NCBI GenBank assembly: GCA_032622095.1
Contig: CP136068.1
Span: 110,993,546 to 111,057,545, forward strand
Direction of reading: 5' to 3'
Length of the DNA stretch: 64,000 nucleotides
From: Siphonodentalium dalli
Taxonomy: Eukaryota; Mollusca; Scaphopoda; Gadilida; Siphonodentaliidae
How positions within the stretch are numbered: the stretch's first letter is position 1; each line of letters begins with the position of its first letter. Under the pieces are notes generated by a model, which ran no database searches, had not been told where the DNA came from, and saw only the letters and a list, made by a program, of their open reading frames with translations. Of the stretch, positions 31,210-42,668 are shown piece after piece. The translations under genes were made by a program, and so were the position numbers.

Positions 31210-33740
31210 CTGCAAATATAAATAAATTGTGAAATTAAATCAAGCGTTATATGATGCATACTCCAAGCTTACAACAACAAAATGTTTACAAAATAATGGA
31301 TATTGTTAGGTAGCTCATTTTGCAGCATGTTGGCTCCAACGCTTTTACACTATTATAATGACATGCAGCATTTTTTCTCATGACAAATTATTCAGAAATC
31401 ATATGTGAGACAAGCATTGCCAAGCCTTGAAATAGTGTGTCTGTCATTGGCAGAATGAGGTCCCCAGAGGGTGAATTTAGTGATGCTACCCCACATAGCG
31501 GGCTAGCATCACCAAATTCACCCTCTGGAGACCTCATTCTGCTTAGGCCTCATATTCTGGGAAGTATCTATAGTATCAAATTAAGATTGTTTTTTGTTTC
31601 ATTTCCCTTCTAGGAAGTTTCTATAATATATCCCCTAATTTGCAGAAGATAAAATTCATAATTGAGGTGCCCAATGGGTGATCATCACCAACTTCAACTG
31701 GGGAACTTCAATTTAATCATAGATCTACCATAGCAGTTGAGGGCCTAAGCAGAATGAGGTTCCCAGAGGGTGAATTTGGTGATGCTAGCCTGCTATGCGG
31801 GGTAGCATCATTAAATTCACCCTCTGGGGACCTCATTCTGCAAATGACAGACACACTATTTCAAGGCTTGCAAGCATTGCTAAAAATTACCCTCCCAAAT
31901 GAAATAATTTCTATGGTGTAAAATCAGAAATTCAGTATCCAAACTAAGGTGCGTGACAATGAAAAGCTTTGTGGTAAGGATTCCAAAGCATCAACTTATA
32001 CAATCATGTACATGTAGCAGCTAGCTAAACCACTAAAGATGTGCTATATTAAAGATGCATAATCTGATTAAGCGCCCCTCAATTACTATTTATTTGGATT
32101 CGGGGGTAAAAAATATTTAATTCAAGTCGAGGAACCCACCCGAGTTATTAGATATTGATTTTTGAAATCCATTATTTTTCACCATCGAAACTTGTAAGTG
32201 GCCCAGTAAATAGTCGAAAAGCAGATGGTCTCGGACCAAATTGCAGATGAAGATGGACAACTCTAAAATAAAGAGGCTTTGTGCTGATAAGGCCAAATTT
32301 CGTCGAACAACATGTTGATAAATAACACGTTTCTGGCTATTTTATACTATAGTTGACAGTGGTTAGCATTATTTTTGGGTAATTAATCAATTCTGATAAC
32401 TAAAGCGGCATTTCTAAAAATGTTGTTGTTGGAATCTGATTATATGGGGACCATTGAATTGGATTGAGTACCTTTAAATAGGAAGTGTTCTATTATCTTT
32501 CAGATAATTTTTAATGCCCTCAACACCATCATAGATTAAAATTAAAAATTAACAACTATTTTTGTAATATATACATGGAACATTATTAGGACATTAAAGG
32601 TACTCAATCTGATCAGACAACAAAATTTCTTCAGAAATATGCTTTAGTTATCAGAATCGATTAACTGCAACAAAATAATGCTAACCACTATCAACTAATA
32701 TGGTATGTACAGTGTATCAAATTTCCCAAAGTGTGTTATTTATCAACATTTTGTTCAATGAAATGTGGCCATATTATCACTTGATTTTAGAGTTAGTCAT
32801 TTAATTTTGTCCTAGACCGTCCATTTGAAAAGTTTTTCTTGGCCACAAATAATTGCACATCTTGAGAAATAACAAACTTCAAAAATTGATATCTGATCAC
32901 TCTGAGCTTTGATGGGTGTTCCTCGACTAGAATCAAATACTTTTTACCCCCAAACCAAAGAAATAGTAATTATGGAGCGTTAATTTGGATAATGCATCTT
33001 TAACCTATTCATGATGGGAGCTGTGCTGGTGCTGCATTAAAGATCCTGTGCCAGTGCATTCTCTTATATATGCAAGTCTCCTATAGGGAGCCTCACATAT
33101 ATGAGAATGCACTGGCTTACAAGTTCAAGGTAAATATTGTTAGGCCAATGCATGGCACAGGGTTTTCGCAAAATTTCAGGAAGCTCCAGTCATGAAAGGA
33201 TTAACCTCTACACTTAATACAAAATTTATAATTTTAAATGTCCTTACTAACTCTTATATTAACTCTATATGATCCTATATAATACAGGCATATGGTATGT
33301 TATGGTACGGCGCCCAGGCCATATGGCATATATTCTGTCTTCCAGTTCCACTATTTATGATCATTTATACAACATGGTGGATATAGAGAGGGGTTGCACA
33401 TCATAGGAGGCGACAAAAATGAAATGAATGAGTCTGTTCAGGTTCCAAGCTCATGTGGACAACTATTTTGATTTTGGCTCTAATTTGTTTTGTTCATTGC
33501 TGTACTTGTGAGAAATTGTCAATGATGTCGAACCTGCACGTCCCCACCAAAGAACATAATATGCCGCTTTGCCGTCACGACGTCTCCTCTGACAATAACG
33601 TCATTTTCGTTCTCTTCGAATCCTCTGACGTTCAGGAGACGTTGACTAACGGGAGAACAATTCAATGAATGTGACGACATTGTGGACCATAAAAAGTGTG
33701 CTCTTTGGAGAATAGTCTCAAACAACCACTTGACAGACAT
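30490..33740 (-). CDS. C2orf69: C2orf69 homologue (gene span, two exons, complete)
   Basis: Homologue of human C2orf69, a mitochondrial protein with an alpha/beta-hydrolase-like core whose loss causes a combined oxidative phosphorylation deficiency. Exon 1 is 33740-33534, exon 2 is 31209-30490; both junctions are phase 0, giving 308 residues (human 385). Visible: HIMFFGGDVQ at the exon 1 end (human VVLFPGDVQ), FPSSLVLVVKP, the nucleophile-elbow motif GFSKG (Ser about residue 187) within LIGFSKGCVVLNQ, LDGGHAGGSNTWV, and HVTPYQVKDFRRTWIGEEE. Residues 1-35 lack acidic residues after an early KW and could serve as a mitochondrial leader. The human gene also has two exons (recalled). The intron (31210-33533) is filled with MITEs. 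Confidence 0.95.
31421..31870. mobile_element. MITE family A, copy A10 with direct repeats
   Basis: Full composite, CAAGCCTTGAAATAGTG to TATTTCAAGGCTTG. CAAGCATTGC occurs on both sides (31411-31420 and 31869-31880 region), consistent with an 8-10 bp target duplication. Lies in the C2orf69 intron, 211 bp from exon 2. Confidence 0.85.
32049..32477. mobile_element. MITE family E, copy E3
   Basis: TTAAAGATGCATAATCTGA to GGATTGAGTACCTTTAA; the opposite orientation to E1. Confidence 0.85.
32594..33003. mobile_element. MITE family E, copy E4
   Basis: TTAAAGGTACTCAATCTGA to GGATAATGCATCTTTAA. Its right TTAA (33000-33003) is the left TTAA of family C element C6. Confidence 0.85.
33000..33204. mobile_element. 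MITE family C, copy C6 (second hairpin reduced)
   Basis: TTAACCTATTCATGATGGGA to CCAGTCATGAAAGGATTAA. First hairpin about 33050-33117; of the second only GTTAGGCCAATGCAT-GGCACAGGG remains. Confidence 0.78.
33534..33740 (-). CDS. C2orf69: C2orf69 exon 1 (start exon)
   Basis: ATG at 33740-33738; 69 codons to CAG at 33534, donor GTTCGA on the minus strand. The end HIMFFGGDVQ aligns with the human exon 1 end and joins exon 2 DYIEN in phase 0. An internal Met (MSSHSLN) is an alternative start about 20 codons in. Confidence 0.85.
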
Positions 33741-33952
33741 AAGCTTTCTTAGTGCTGGCTTCTAATTGTAACAGACAGTATTGCAGGGTGACAAGCTTGA
33801 TTCATGTCATCGGTCAGAATTTCATAATAGGAATGACACGTACGCTGGGAGAGCTTTGTGTTAATTTTTATAGAGGAATCGGACAAACAGATACCAGAAG
33901 ATACTTGCAGCTTGTCAGCATTAAAATCGATAAACACCTTTCCCGTTGCTAT
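33741..33952 (-). promoter_or_regulatory. putative C2orf69 upstream/5' UTR region
   Basis: Only about 212 bp separate the start codon from the E5 transposon end, so either the promoter is very compact or MITE sequence forms part of it. I saw no clear TATA box or initiator. Confidence 0.3.
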
Positions 33953-34441
33953 TTAAAGGTACTCAATCCGAACAGAGGGTCCCCATCTCAACAGATTCCA
34001 ACAACAACAATCCGATCAGAGGGTCCTATATTACTATTTCTTTGGCTTTGGGGGGCAAAAAATATTTTATTCGAGTCGAGGAACCCATCAAACAAAGCTC
34101 AGAGTTATTAGATATTTTTTTTTGAAATTTGTTAGTTTCTCGAGATGAGTACTAATAATTGCCGTCAGTTTCGTAACCTGCGCGAGATGTGTACACCAAA
34201 ACACTTTTCAAACAGACAAGAATGGATAACTCTAAAATCAAGTGGTAATAATAACGCAATTTTGACTGAGTTCTGGGCCAGAAAGTATTCCCGATAATGA
34301 AAAATAATAGATTTCTAAAATCGATATCTAACAAATCTGAGCTTTGATGGGTGACTTCCTCGGCTCGAATCAAATATTTTTGACCACCGAAGCCATTAAA
34401 ATAGTAATTGAGAGGAGTTTTATCGGATTGAGTACCTTTAA
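33953..34441. mobile_element. MITE family E, copy E5 (chimeric, same terminus twice)
   Basis: Both ends carry the GGTACTCAATCCGA type terminus (TTAAAGGTACTCAATCCGA .. CGGATTGAGTACCTTTAA), unlike the usual GGTACTCAATC/GATGCATAATC pair, so it looks like a recombinant of two copies. Confidence 0.7.
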
Positions 34442-34830
34442 ATGTACACAATCCGATTCGATGGTCCCCGTATTATTAGATAGATTCCAACAACACCATT
34501 TCTTGAAATTGTGCTTATAAAGTTATCAGAATCGATTTATTGACAAAAAATAATGCTAACCAGCTGTCAACTATAGCATAAAATTGCCAAAAAGTGTTGT
34601 AGATCAACATTTTGTTCAAACATTTAGTATCGAAAGTATTTCGATCGTCATTCGTCGAATATTTGCTTGGCCGCCAAATATTCCAGGTGGTGAAAAATAA
34701 CAGATTTCAAAAATCGATAACTCTGAGCTTTGATGAGTGGGTTCAGTTCCTCGATCGACTCTAATCAAACATTGTTTACCCCCGAAGCCAAAGAAATAGT
34801 AATTTAGGAGCGTTACAAGTGCATAATTAA
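34438..34830. mobile_element. MITE family E, copy E6
   Basis: TTAAATGTACACAATCCGA at the left; decayed right end (GTGCATAATTAA). Shares its left TTAA with E5. Confidence 0.7.
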
Positions 34831-35470
34831 AATCAATATTTCAGATTTAAAGACAATTTAGGACCAACGCATTTTACTGAAAATAGTATATGTAGTCTAA
34901 TCACCACAACGAGATCACCAATAATCCTGGTTAACTTTGCAATTTTTTTTTAATTCTCCCTACCGATAGAACGCAAATGATTCACAGGCAACAGAGACAA
35001 AGAGAGACTTCCGGAAAAGTATAGCCCACGCTTCCCAAAAAAATAGAACACGAACGGCCGCATTGAATGCAAAACGTTGAGCGTGATTTCTGCAGGCATC
35101 TGACAATGACATACACTATATAAACTCCAATTCTCAAATAAATAAAAACTAATATGGCAATATATTACGTCAAGGTAATTAAAGGTAATCAAAAATTCAA
35201 CTCTGCTCGGCCAGTTACAAAAAAATATATTATATACAATTATATATAAAGTTGAATCGCGGGCCATGTAGTAATCACATATACAATAAACAAAAGTTAC
35301 CATTTTTATCAAAATTATTACTTAGTTACCACGTGGCGATGACATAATCCATCGAAATATATAATCCGAAGTCCACAAATTATTATCCAATATTTAGGAG
35401 ATATCATAGTCCAGAACAGTGAGAACACATATATGAGACGTATATATAGGACTATATATATTATGTTTTC
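34831..35470. other. intergenic, nothing recognised
   Basis: AT-rich. No gene or element was delimited. Confidence 0.4.
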
Positions 35471-35631
35471 ATATAGGCTCGCCCAAGATGCAAGACAGTT
35501 TTAAGAAGTCCCATCGCAACGCTATGTCTGACCGCTGCCGCCATCTGTATTTTCTTAATTAAATCTAACATTTTTCATTGAAGTGTTTTGTCAGTTACAA
35601 ATTACAATTCATTCTGAATCCCGACAATTTT

Positions 35632-35926
35632 TAAAATGCATAAGACAGTTCAGTTTCTCAGAATAATGCAGAATGAATTATAACCTACACAATTAATGTC
35701 TCAAATAAATAAATGAGTGATTTCCTCTCATTATGTGTATGTGCTGGCAGCGGTCAAACTCCATGCAGAGTTTGAACAGTCCAATATGTAGGACTTACCG
35801 CTGCCCGCACCTACACAGGCTACACGTAATGTGAAGAAATGTCACATTTATTTTTTTGAGACTTTTGTAGGTATAATTATAATTAATTCTGCATTATTCT
35901 AAGAAACTGAACTGTCCATCTTAAAC
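35632..35926. repeat. inverted repeat with about 95-bp arms
   Basis: Arm 35632-35727 (CAGTTCAGTTTCTCAGAATA, AATGCAGAATGAATTATAA) faces arm 35826-35926 (TTAATTCTGCATTATTCTA, AGAAACTGAACTGTCC). Between them AGCGGTCAAACTC and GAGTTTGAACAG also pair. CTGACCGCTGCC at 35527 suggests the element extends left. Confidence 0.7.
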
Positions 35927-36012
35927 ATTACACAGATCTTGCTGAATTAAAAAACAATGCAAGAAACATTTGCTATTTTTCCCTACTTTTATTTATAAAA
36001 TATTGGGATGTT

Positions 36013-36360
36013 GCATTAATTGAGCTGAAGGGGTAACTCTCACCAAAAAAAGTTCTGAAGGGTACATAGGTTTTGAAAATGTGCTGAAGGGTACACACTG
36101 GTTTTGAAATGTCGTTCTAAATGACGTTTAGATTTCGTATAGATCTGCCATGATTTCTGTTAGAGAATAATTGTTTATGTTCCAATGAACAATTAAATTA
36201 ACTGAAAACAAACTGCTAATGGGCGCCAGCCTGTCAGAAACAAAGTTTAAGTAACGGTGTTGTTTATGCCGATCACAAACCCTGTGTACCCTTCAGCACA
36301 TTTCAACCCCTGTGTACCCTTCAGCGCCTTTTTGGTGAGAGAGACCTCTTCAGCATTAAT
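36013..36360. mobile_element. foldback element with AGCTGAAGGGG termini
   Basis: Left GCATTAATTGAGCTGAAGGG and TCTCACCAAAAA; right TTTTTGGTGAGAGA and CTCTTCAGCATTAAT. Interior repeats of CTGAAGGGTACA and TGTACCCTTCAG. It immediately adjoins the palindrome at 36361. Confidence 0.75.
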
Positions 36361-36515
36361 TAAGGAATAATCTCGGTTTCCTAATGTAATTACACAGTCT
36401 AAAGGCATATGCCGAATCACAAACCTATAAATCGCGAAGCGATTTATAAGAGTTTGTGATTCGGCATATGCCTTTAGACTGTGTAATTACATTAGGAAAC
36501 CGAGATTATTCCTTA
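36361..36515. repeat. 155-bp near-perfect palindrome
   Basis: Arms of about 72 bp (TAAGGAATAATCTCGGTTTC .. and its complement) meet at ATCGCGAAGCGAT with only a 2-bp difference near the apex. Almost no arm divergence, so it is young or homogenised. Confidence 0.9.
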
Positions 36516-36888
36516 TAATTATGCCATCGATTGTTAAATATTGATTTTAAAGACATATTCGCCCTTAAAATACGATTGAAACAAGGAACTATATGTTCTC
36601 AAATAACAGACAAGACTTGAGCCGAAAACAACTCGCTGCATTCCCGTCCGAATAATATCGATCGATCTGCAGATCTGTAGATCTGTAGATTAATACTTTT
36701 CAATTTTCGATTTTTCGCAGTCATTTTGTGTCATTGTGATTTTACCGAGAAACAAGTTTTCAGAAGAATTAAATCATCATGGCATTTAAGGAATTTTAAG
36801 ATTATTTATTTTTCAAAAACTAATATATTTGGTAAAATTTAAAGTGATTATTTATAAATAGCTTGTGTCCAGATAATGCAGACACGTA

Positions 36889-37590
36889 AACCTTTGTAAC
36901 ACTTTAACATATCGGTACACTGAGACGAGTAGAAGAAATATCCTGCACAGGGACGTTACATTATTTGTAACACCAATCAACGAGTGGTCTCTGGATCTCA
37001 GGAATCATGTGTATAGCGGTCGCGTTGTAAATATAGAAGGCCGATGACTTCTCTGATCGATAGGTCACGGTCGTTACACGCTTTGTGTGATAACCAAAGT
37101 TAAGCAACATCGGGCGCGGTTATTCCATTGATGTGTGACCGGCTTGGGATTCCGGGTGCTACCAACTTTCGGTGCGACTCCCAGACTTCTCTCTCACTTT
37201 ATATCATTTGTAACACAGTCCTGCCTACGAGCGGTCACTGTGGATCTCTGAAATCATATAACGATTCGTAACACTTTGTAACATATCGCTGCATTGAGAT
37301 GAGTTTTAATAATATGCTGCGTTTTTTTGGGGGGGGGGGGTGACTTAATATCATTTGTAAAATGTACCGGTAACGCCTCATAACACTTTGCAACATATCG
37401 CTACAATAAAAGGATGTGAAGAAACATTGAATGCTGCATTTTTTTTTTTATGGGGACTTTGTAAGTTTCAGTTTGTAGGGCCAGTCTCTGTGGAATCTCA
37501 GAAATCATGAAACGCTTTGTAACATATCGTTACACTGAGACGAAGGGAAAAAATATGTTGCAGTTTTCTCACGGGACTGGTACAATGTTT
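36889..37590. repeat. degenerate tandem array with TTTGTAACATATCG units
   Basis: ACTTT(G)TAACATATCG-type units begin near 36899, 37271, 37383 and 37516, each followed by CACTGAGACGAG-like text and, in most, GTGGATCTC(T/A)GAAATCAT. Unit spacing is about 110-135 bp except where the 5S-like block lies. Confidence 0.6.
37039..37168 (+). pseudogene. 5S rRNA-like sequence (pseudogene or 5S-derived SINE head)
   Basis: Contains the 5S internal promoter region: AAAGTTAAGCAACATCGGGC (A box and loop), CGCGGTTA, GTGTGACCGG and CTTGGGATTCCGGGTGCTAC (C box). The 5' half only loosely follows the 5S helix I/III sequence, and the terminal helix does not match well, so it is not a normal 5S gene. Embedded in the tandem array. 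Confidence 0.7.
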
Positions 37591-37639
37591 GGGGACATCT
37601 GTAAACAGTAATTAAAAATTTCATCCTATAATATAAATT

Positions 37640-37835
37640 GTAGTGCCCAGAATATAACCACTAAATTTAATACTCTTACCTAAGTTACCACAGGAGCTTG
37701 GAACTTTATCACTAACTGCCTTAATTATGCTAATTAGCATTTTTTTTGGCCCAGCATTATGGCCAAAAAAATGGTAATTAGGCTAATTAATGCAATTATT
37801 AATCAATTTCCACACTCCTGTGGTCTTACAAAATG
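37640..37835. repeat. imperfect inverted repeat
   Basis: CCACAGGAGCTTGG and CTAATTAGCATTTTTTTTGG on the left face CCAAAAAAATGGTAATTAG and CACTCCTGTGG on the right. Unclassified foldback element. Confidence 0.45.
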
Positions 37836-39190
37836 ACAAGTGGTGCCTGCTGGGAAAATGTAAATAAAATTATAAATGAAACGAAAACTAAAAAGTTGTG
37901 TATGTTTAGTCATGCATTTCGTAACGAAACGTCGCAAATTTACGACCAAATTTACACTCTGTAAACAGCTTGGGAATGTTTATTATATTGGGGCATTGTC
38001 TTTATTTGGATAGTTATTTATTATTCTTTTATTAGCTTTCATAGCGTTCGTGAAAAAAAATGTGTACTGCGAAGCGAGTGCGAATAACATAGCGTCCTTA
38101 GTTACTATGCAACGGACTACAAATATCATTGCGCGCAAGTTCTTTTGGGTCGTTTTTGTTGCACTGATAAAATCTCGACCTAATGTAATTATCCGATATA
38201 ATTACATTAGCTTTGATAAACTCAACGGCAATTTACTATAGAAAATGAAGTGGGTGTAATTATTTGATATATATCGCCAAAATGGACGAGCCAAATGGAA
38301 TGGGTATAAACCTGTGTGTAAATGAATACATAGGATGGTGAGGATTTATTAATTGTGAAATAATGTAATAGTATTGTTACTTATAATATGTTCGTTCTGG
38401 GTTCAATCATAATTATCTCAGAATTTCTTGTTACTTTTTTCTTTCTTTCATAATTCGACTGCACTGTAAAATGCCTCCCATTATAGGCGTTGGGGTATTT
38501 GGGGGTAGCAAAAATAAATTGATAATCAAATATTTAAGCTTCAGTGCAAATAATTTACTCTGAAAACCAATAGGTATAAACGTGAAAAAGGACTCCCGGA
38601 GAGCCAACGTAATTACCAAATGGCGATCATTTTCGTGGTCTCTCATGGTATCTAATCTTCTTTGAAGAATTTAAATGGACGTGGCTTCCCCGTTTCTAAA
38701 ATTAATTTATCCAATCAGCATCAGCGTTGTGAGTTTTATTAGGATTCCCCACGATAAACGCGATATGATTGGCTTCGAGTCCAAGATGATAACAGATGGA
38801 CAAATTTCATACGAGGAAATGGACACTTCCTTGAAGGTGTCAACCTGATATTGGGAAATTCATGGTGTCACCCGAGGATCCTTATCTCGTTGGTTGATTC
38901 ACGACGTCCACCAATGTGAGCAGAGTCGATATATATTTGATTGCAAAAGTATTTCTGTAATTGCCATAATTAGCTGTCAATTTCAAGACCAAGCAAGTTC
39001 ACAAATCTGTCAAAATTTATTTTCTGAAATTCTTGGCAATGGCACTTGCAATGACATTGTAATGACAATGTCGACGAAGGAGTAATTTTCATCACGTCGT
39101 CGACACATGTTTATTGTTGTTGACCAGTGTGTTGGGTACTCCGCTTTACCATTTATATATATATATAAAAAAAAGGTGTTTTGTGTACCC
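37836..39190. other. intergenic; promoter-like CCAAT boxes near 38710
   Basis: No coding sequence recognised. CCAATCAGC (about 38710) and GATTGG (about 38768) in a slightly CpG-richer patch (38690-38900) could mark a promoter, for example of an upstream untranslated exon of SNX13. A small palindrome TAATGTAATTATC/GATATAATTACATTA lies at 38180-38210. Confidence 0.25.
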
Positions 39191-39214
39191 AGCTTGACCT
39201 TTAATTCAATTATG

Positions 39215-40315
39215 GTTGTACTTGAAGAAGTACTTTGGTTTCACAGCCACCTGAATGGGAGATCCCAAGCTGTTGATGTAAATGGTACTTTATCCGATTT
39301 TGAAGATATTTCCTGTGGCGTACCCCAGGGGTCAATTTTAGGTCCTCTACAGACTACTGTTTTTACTGTATGTTAACGATGCTACCATGGCTGTGTCTTG
39401 TCAACTCCTCTTATATGCAGATGACTCTGCCCTTATTGTCGCTGGATCTGATGTGCACATCATTGAACAAACTCTCAGCGTAGAACTGAGCAAACTGAGC
39501 GCTTGGCTGGTGGATAATAAACTATCTTTACACCTGGGAAAAACAGAATCAATTCTTTTCGGATCACCACATAAATTGAAAAATAAATCCCAGCTGAGTG
39601 TTTGCTGTGATGGCATGAGCATCAGACCCAGTGACTCCGTAACATATCTCGGGGCCATTTTAGACCACCATCTTAATGGTGAGCTAATGGCAGCACACAT
39701 GTTGCAGAAGGCAAACTCTTAAGTTGAAATTCTTGTACAGAAAGGCATCTTACCTGAACCAATACTGCAAAAGAACTCTATCCTTGGCCCTCATTCAATT
39801 TCATTTTGACTATAGTTCAAGCTTTTGGTACACTAGTCTAACGCAGAGAACAAAGATCCGATTACAAGCAACCCAGAATAGGCTAGTAAGATACATTTTA
39901 GATCTAAATTGTAGGACACATATTGGCTATTCGGAATTTCTAAAAGTAGATTGGCTGCCAGTATGTGAAAGAGTTAACTTTAGGAAATTGACAATGGTTA
40001 TGAAGATCTCAGATAAGCAAGCCCCAGTATATTTTAATGAACATTTCAAACGATCAAATAAAGAAGGGATATAAATGTTTCGGACAATGAGGCTGATCAA
40101 TCTGAAACCCGGTCAGGTAAACTGAAATTCATCCTCCCTCATGTAAGTTGTTTAATGGGAAAAAGTCTTTTTTCTACACAGGAATAAGACTCTTGAATAG
40201 ACTTGACAAAACTGTACATCAACCCATTGACATCAAGTACCGGAAATTTTGCATAAAAAAACATCTCTTATCTAAACTGAAGGACCGAGAGGAAGATCCC
40301 TTTCTGTACTACTGA
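39215..40315 (+). pseudogene. second LINE reverse transcriptase, broken
   Basis: Homology starts with HSHLNGRSQAVDVNG and GVPQGSILGPL (about 39240-39350), shifts frame near 39350-39390, and continues with LLYADDSALI (catalytic box, about 39405), a stop near 39719, the thumb region (LIQFHFDYSSSFWY, about 39790), and a C-terminal end near 40315. Three or more frame breaks make it a dead 5'-truncated copy. It differs from the copy at 1-1041, so it is a separate LINE family (L2-like by style). Confidence 0.85.
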
Positions 40316-41162
40316 ATTGAAACTGTGACCAAAATTTTGCCAATCAATTACTCATCTCTGCATATATTGTTACTGCTGCCTGTATTTCGGGTTTCCATCT
40401 TTCGGTCATGGACAGACCAGTCCAAAACCGGCCATACATGGCAATGGTGCGTATATGCAGTGGTGCGTATCCATCATTTACAAAGTCACCGAACCGACAC
40501 AGATCCCACAGGCACCTCTTGCAGCAGCTCTAATATTACTAATATTAATATAATATTATATCGGTCAGTATTCATAGACCCGGTGAATGAGACGAGTGTC
40601 AGACTTGTTATGTTAAATGGATCTGCCAGGCGTCTCATCCACCTGGTCGTTGAAAAGATCATTTCTTTTAAAATAAACATATTCACAATCATAAGATTAC
40701 TTGTAAATGTAGCACTTATGATGATAAATTATTTTATCCACATTGATGATGGCTTTATCAATGTAAAATATCAATATATTAACATTGATGTCATTACCAT
40801 TATTTTTTAGTATCAAAATGGAGAATTTTGTGGTAACTATATTGTCTGCCTCTTGGCCGGTAGCATATCAGGGGACCACAATGGAATTAAGCCTTCGAGT
40901 GCTTTTTGTGCCATCCCCGATATCTAGCCGTACATGTACTGTACGATTTTTTTCTAAATTTCAGCCATCATACCATTGGTATTCACTTTGACTTCTTTAC
41001 AGCCTCATTTTTGTTTCAAAATTTGCGATTTCTTATATAGCCTAACAACTGAAATTATGTTAAAAACTCCTTTTTATTTGCTTGTAATTTATTATATTTG
41101 TAACCTGTTAAAACAATATACGTGTATGTCTTTATATAAAAAATAAATCAATCAATCAATCA
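40316..41162 (+). mobile_element. 3' UTR and (CAAT)n tail of the second LINE
   Basis: Non-coding tail ending in AAATAAATCAATCAATCAAT at 41142-41162. A short simple-repeat tail is typical of RTE/L2/CR1-type LINEs. The SINE S2 begins immediately afterwards. Confidence 0.55.
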
Positions 41163-41164
41163 AG

Positions 41165-41530
41165 ACGCATTGGTCCAGCCTCCAGGTGCTGAGTAACTTT
41201 AATCTTTATAACCCTGCCGTGACCCCCCAGTAGCATTCTTTAATGTGCACACACCGAGGCGTGTACACGGGTCAGCCATCAATGTCCGCGCCCGATCGGA
41301 CAGTGTACTGTACCCACGACAACATACCCGGACAAGTGTTGTAATGGGGGGAAGTCGGCATTTTGCATTCAGATCTTTATTCGGTGATCTTGAATGAGAC
41401 TTTTCAGCCTGACAAACTTGGTATCTGACCTAGTTCTGATTTTTGTCAGAATACCCTGACCAGGTTGCGATCCCCGGTCCGCTAGCACGAGAGACCAGTA
41501 CGCTACCTCTCGGCTACCGACTTCCCTGAG
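41165..41530 (-). mobile_element. tRNA-like SINE, copy S2
   Basis: Minus-strand copy of S1. The head at 41530-41440 reads GGTAGCCGAGAGGTAGCG (A box) and GGGATCGCAACC (B box), then the shared body to 41197. More CpGs are kept than in S1, suggesting it is younger. Confidence 0.65.
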
Positions 41531-41754
41531 GTTCGTAAATGTACAAATATTAAAATATATCTTAATCTGAATAGTCTTAATTTGTTGGACTATGCCCCCC
41601 CCCCCCCTTCCCCCCCCCCCCCAAAAAAAAACATAAGGGAACATGAATCAATATAATTATATAAATCAGAGACAGAATACTCTATATACTGTACCCTTCA
41701 CATTTGTTTGAGCATTGGAATCAACTAATTTTTATGTTTACCCATACCATAGTG

Positions 41755-42195
41755 TCGACGTCCGGATTGACCACTCGTCGTCCGTCTTCTGTCTGTCTGT
41801 CCGTAGACACATTACGCATGGTGCGATAACTCAAACATTTTCTATCTGATCGGAACCAAATTTGTATATGAATTTCTCAGCCTAAAATACAGATCACGTT
41901 CGAATATGGGTTTGATCCAACTCTTGAAAAAAAAAAAAATTCAATTTTATTCCTTGCTCAATTTAAAAAAAACAAAAAACAAAAAATGAGAAAGAAAAAA
42001 TAAAATAAAATATTTTGTTTTTAAATATAAATTAAAAAAAACAAACAATTCTTGCTCAATTTAATTTTTTTCTCCTTTTTTTAAAAGTTAACAATAGTTA
42101 AAAACTAAAACCGTTATATCTCCGCCAAGGGTACCCCAAGTCAGTCACCACACCAAATATGTTTAAATCAGTCCAAAATCATGTGTTATATACTG
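41755..42195. repeat. N-family repeat (GTCCGTC-containing)
   Basis: CGTCGTCCGTCTTCTGTCTG, then GGTGCGATAACTCAAACATT and the conserved tail CCGTTATATCTCCGCCAAGG, also seen in pieces at 2580 and 49880. It is preceded by a poly-C/poly-A tract (41594-41630). Confidence 0.5.
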
Positions 42196-42668
42196 GTACA
42201 TTTTTTGGAGAGATATTAAACCCAATTCACCAATTCCATCCCATGCCTTTGGACTACAATTAATATGGCTATATCATTTTCTGATGTCTCTTATGCCAAT
42301 GTGCAGATAAAGAAAGCTATGGTGTCTAATTTTTTTTTAAATGTTTCAACAATACACATGACATGCTATTAATAGTAGTGTATAAAATCTTTGCTGCATT
42401 GCACAGCTGAGTATATCACTCTGCAGATGGTCTGAGGTCATAAATGTTATAGGTTTAATAGAGATGCCAAGGTTGAGATAAACAATGCCAGTGATTAGTT
42501 GACAGCCCTGCTATATAATTGATATTTAATGGGTCAGCTGTGAGGTGGTTATCTTGATGGCTGTGTTGTTGTTAGAATTTGATACATTAAATTTAAACTT
42601 AAACTTAAATTGAACTCTATTAACCCAAGTATTCCATGTCCGGGTCACCTTTTCACATTTAACCCAAG

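Noticed and set aside
33453-33668. Plus-strand frame with a hydrophobic, signal-peptide-like start
   Set aside because: It is antisense to C2orf69 exon 1, whose homology and splice phase are clear.
37039-37168. Functional 5S rRNA gene
   Set aside because: Only the internal control region fits; the 5' half and terminal helix do not match, so it is listed as a pseudogene or SINE head.
41440-41530. Possible tRNA gene (A- and B-box-like motifs)
   Set aside because: The cloverleaf does not close, the B box is degenerate, and the body continues into a SINE shared with 1553-1877.
41594-41630. Poly-C/poly-A tract as a functional element
   Set aside because: Simple low-complexity sequence next to repeats; no further support.
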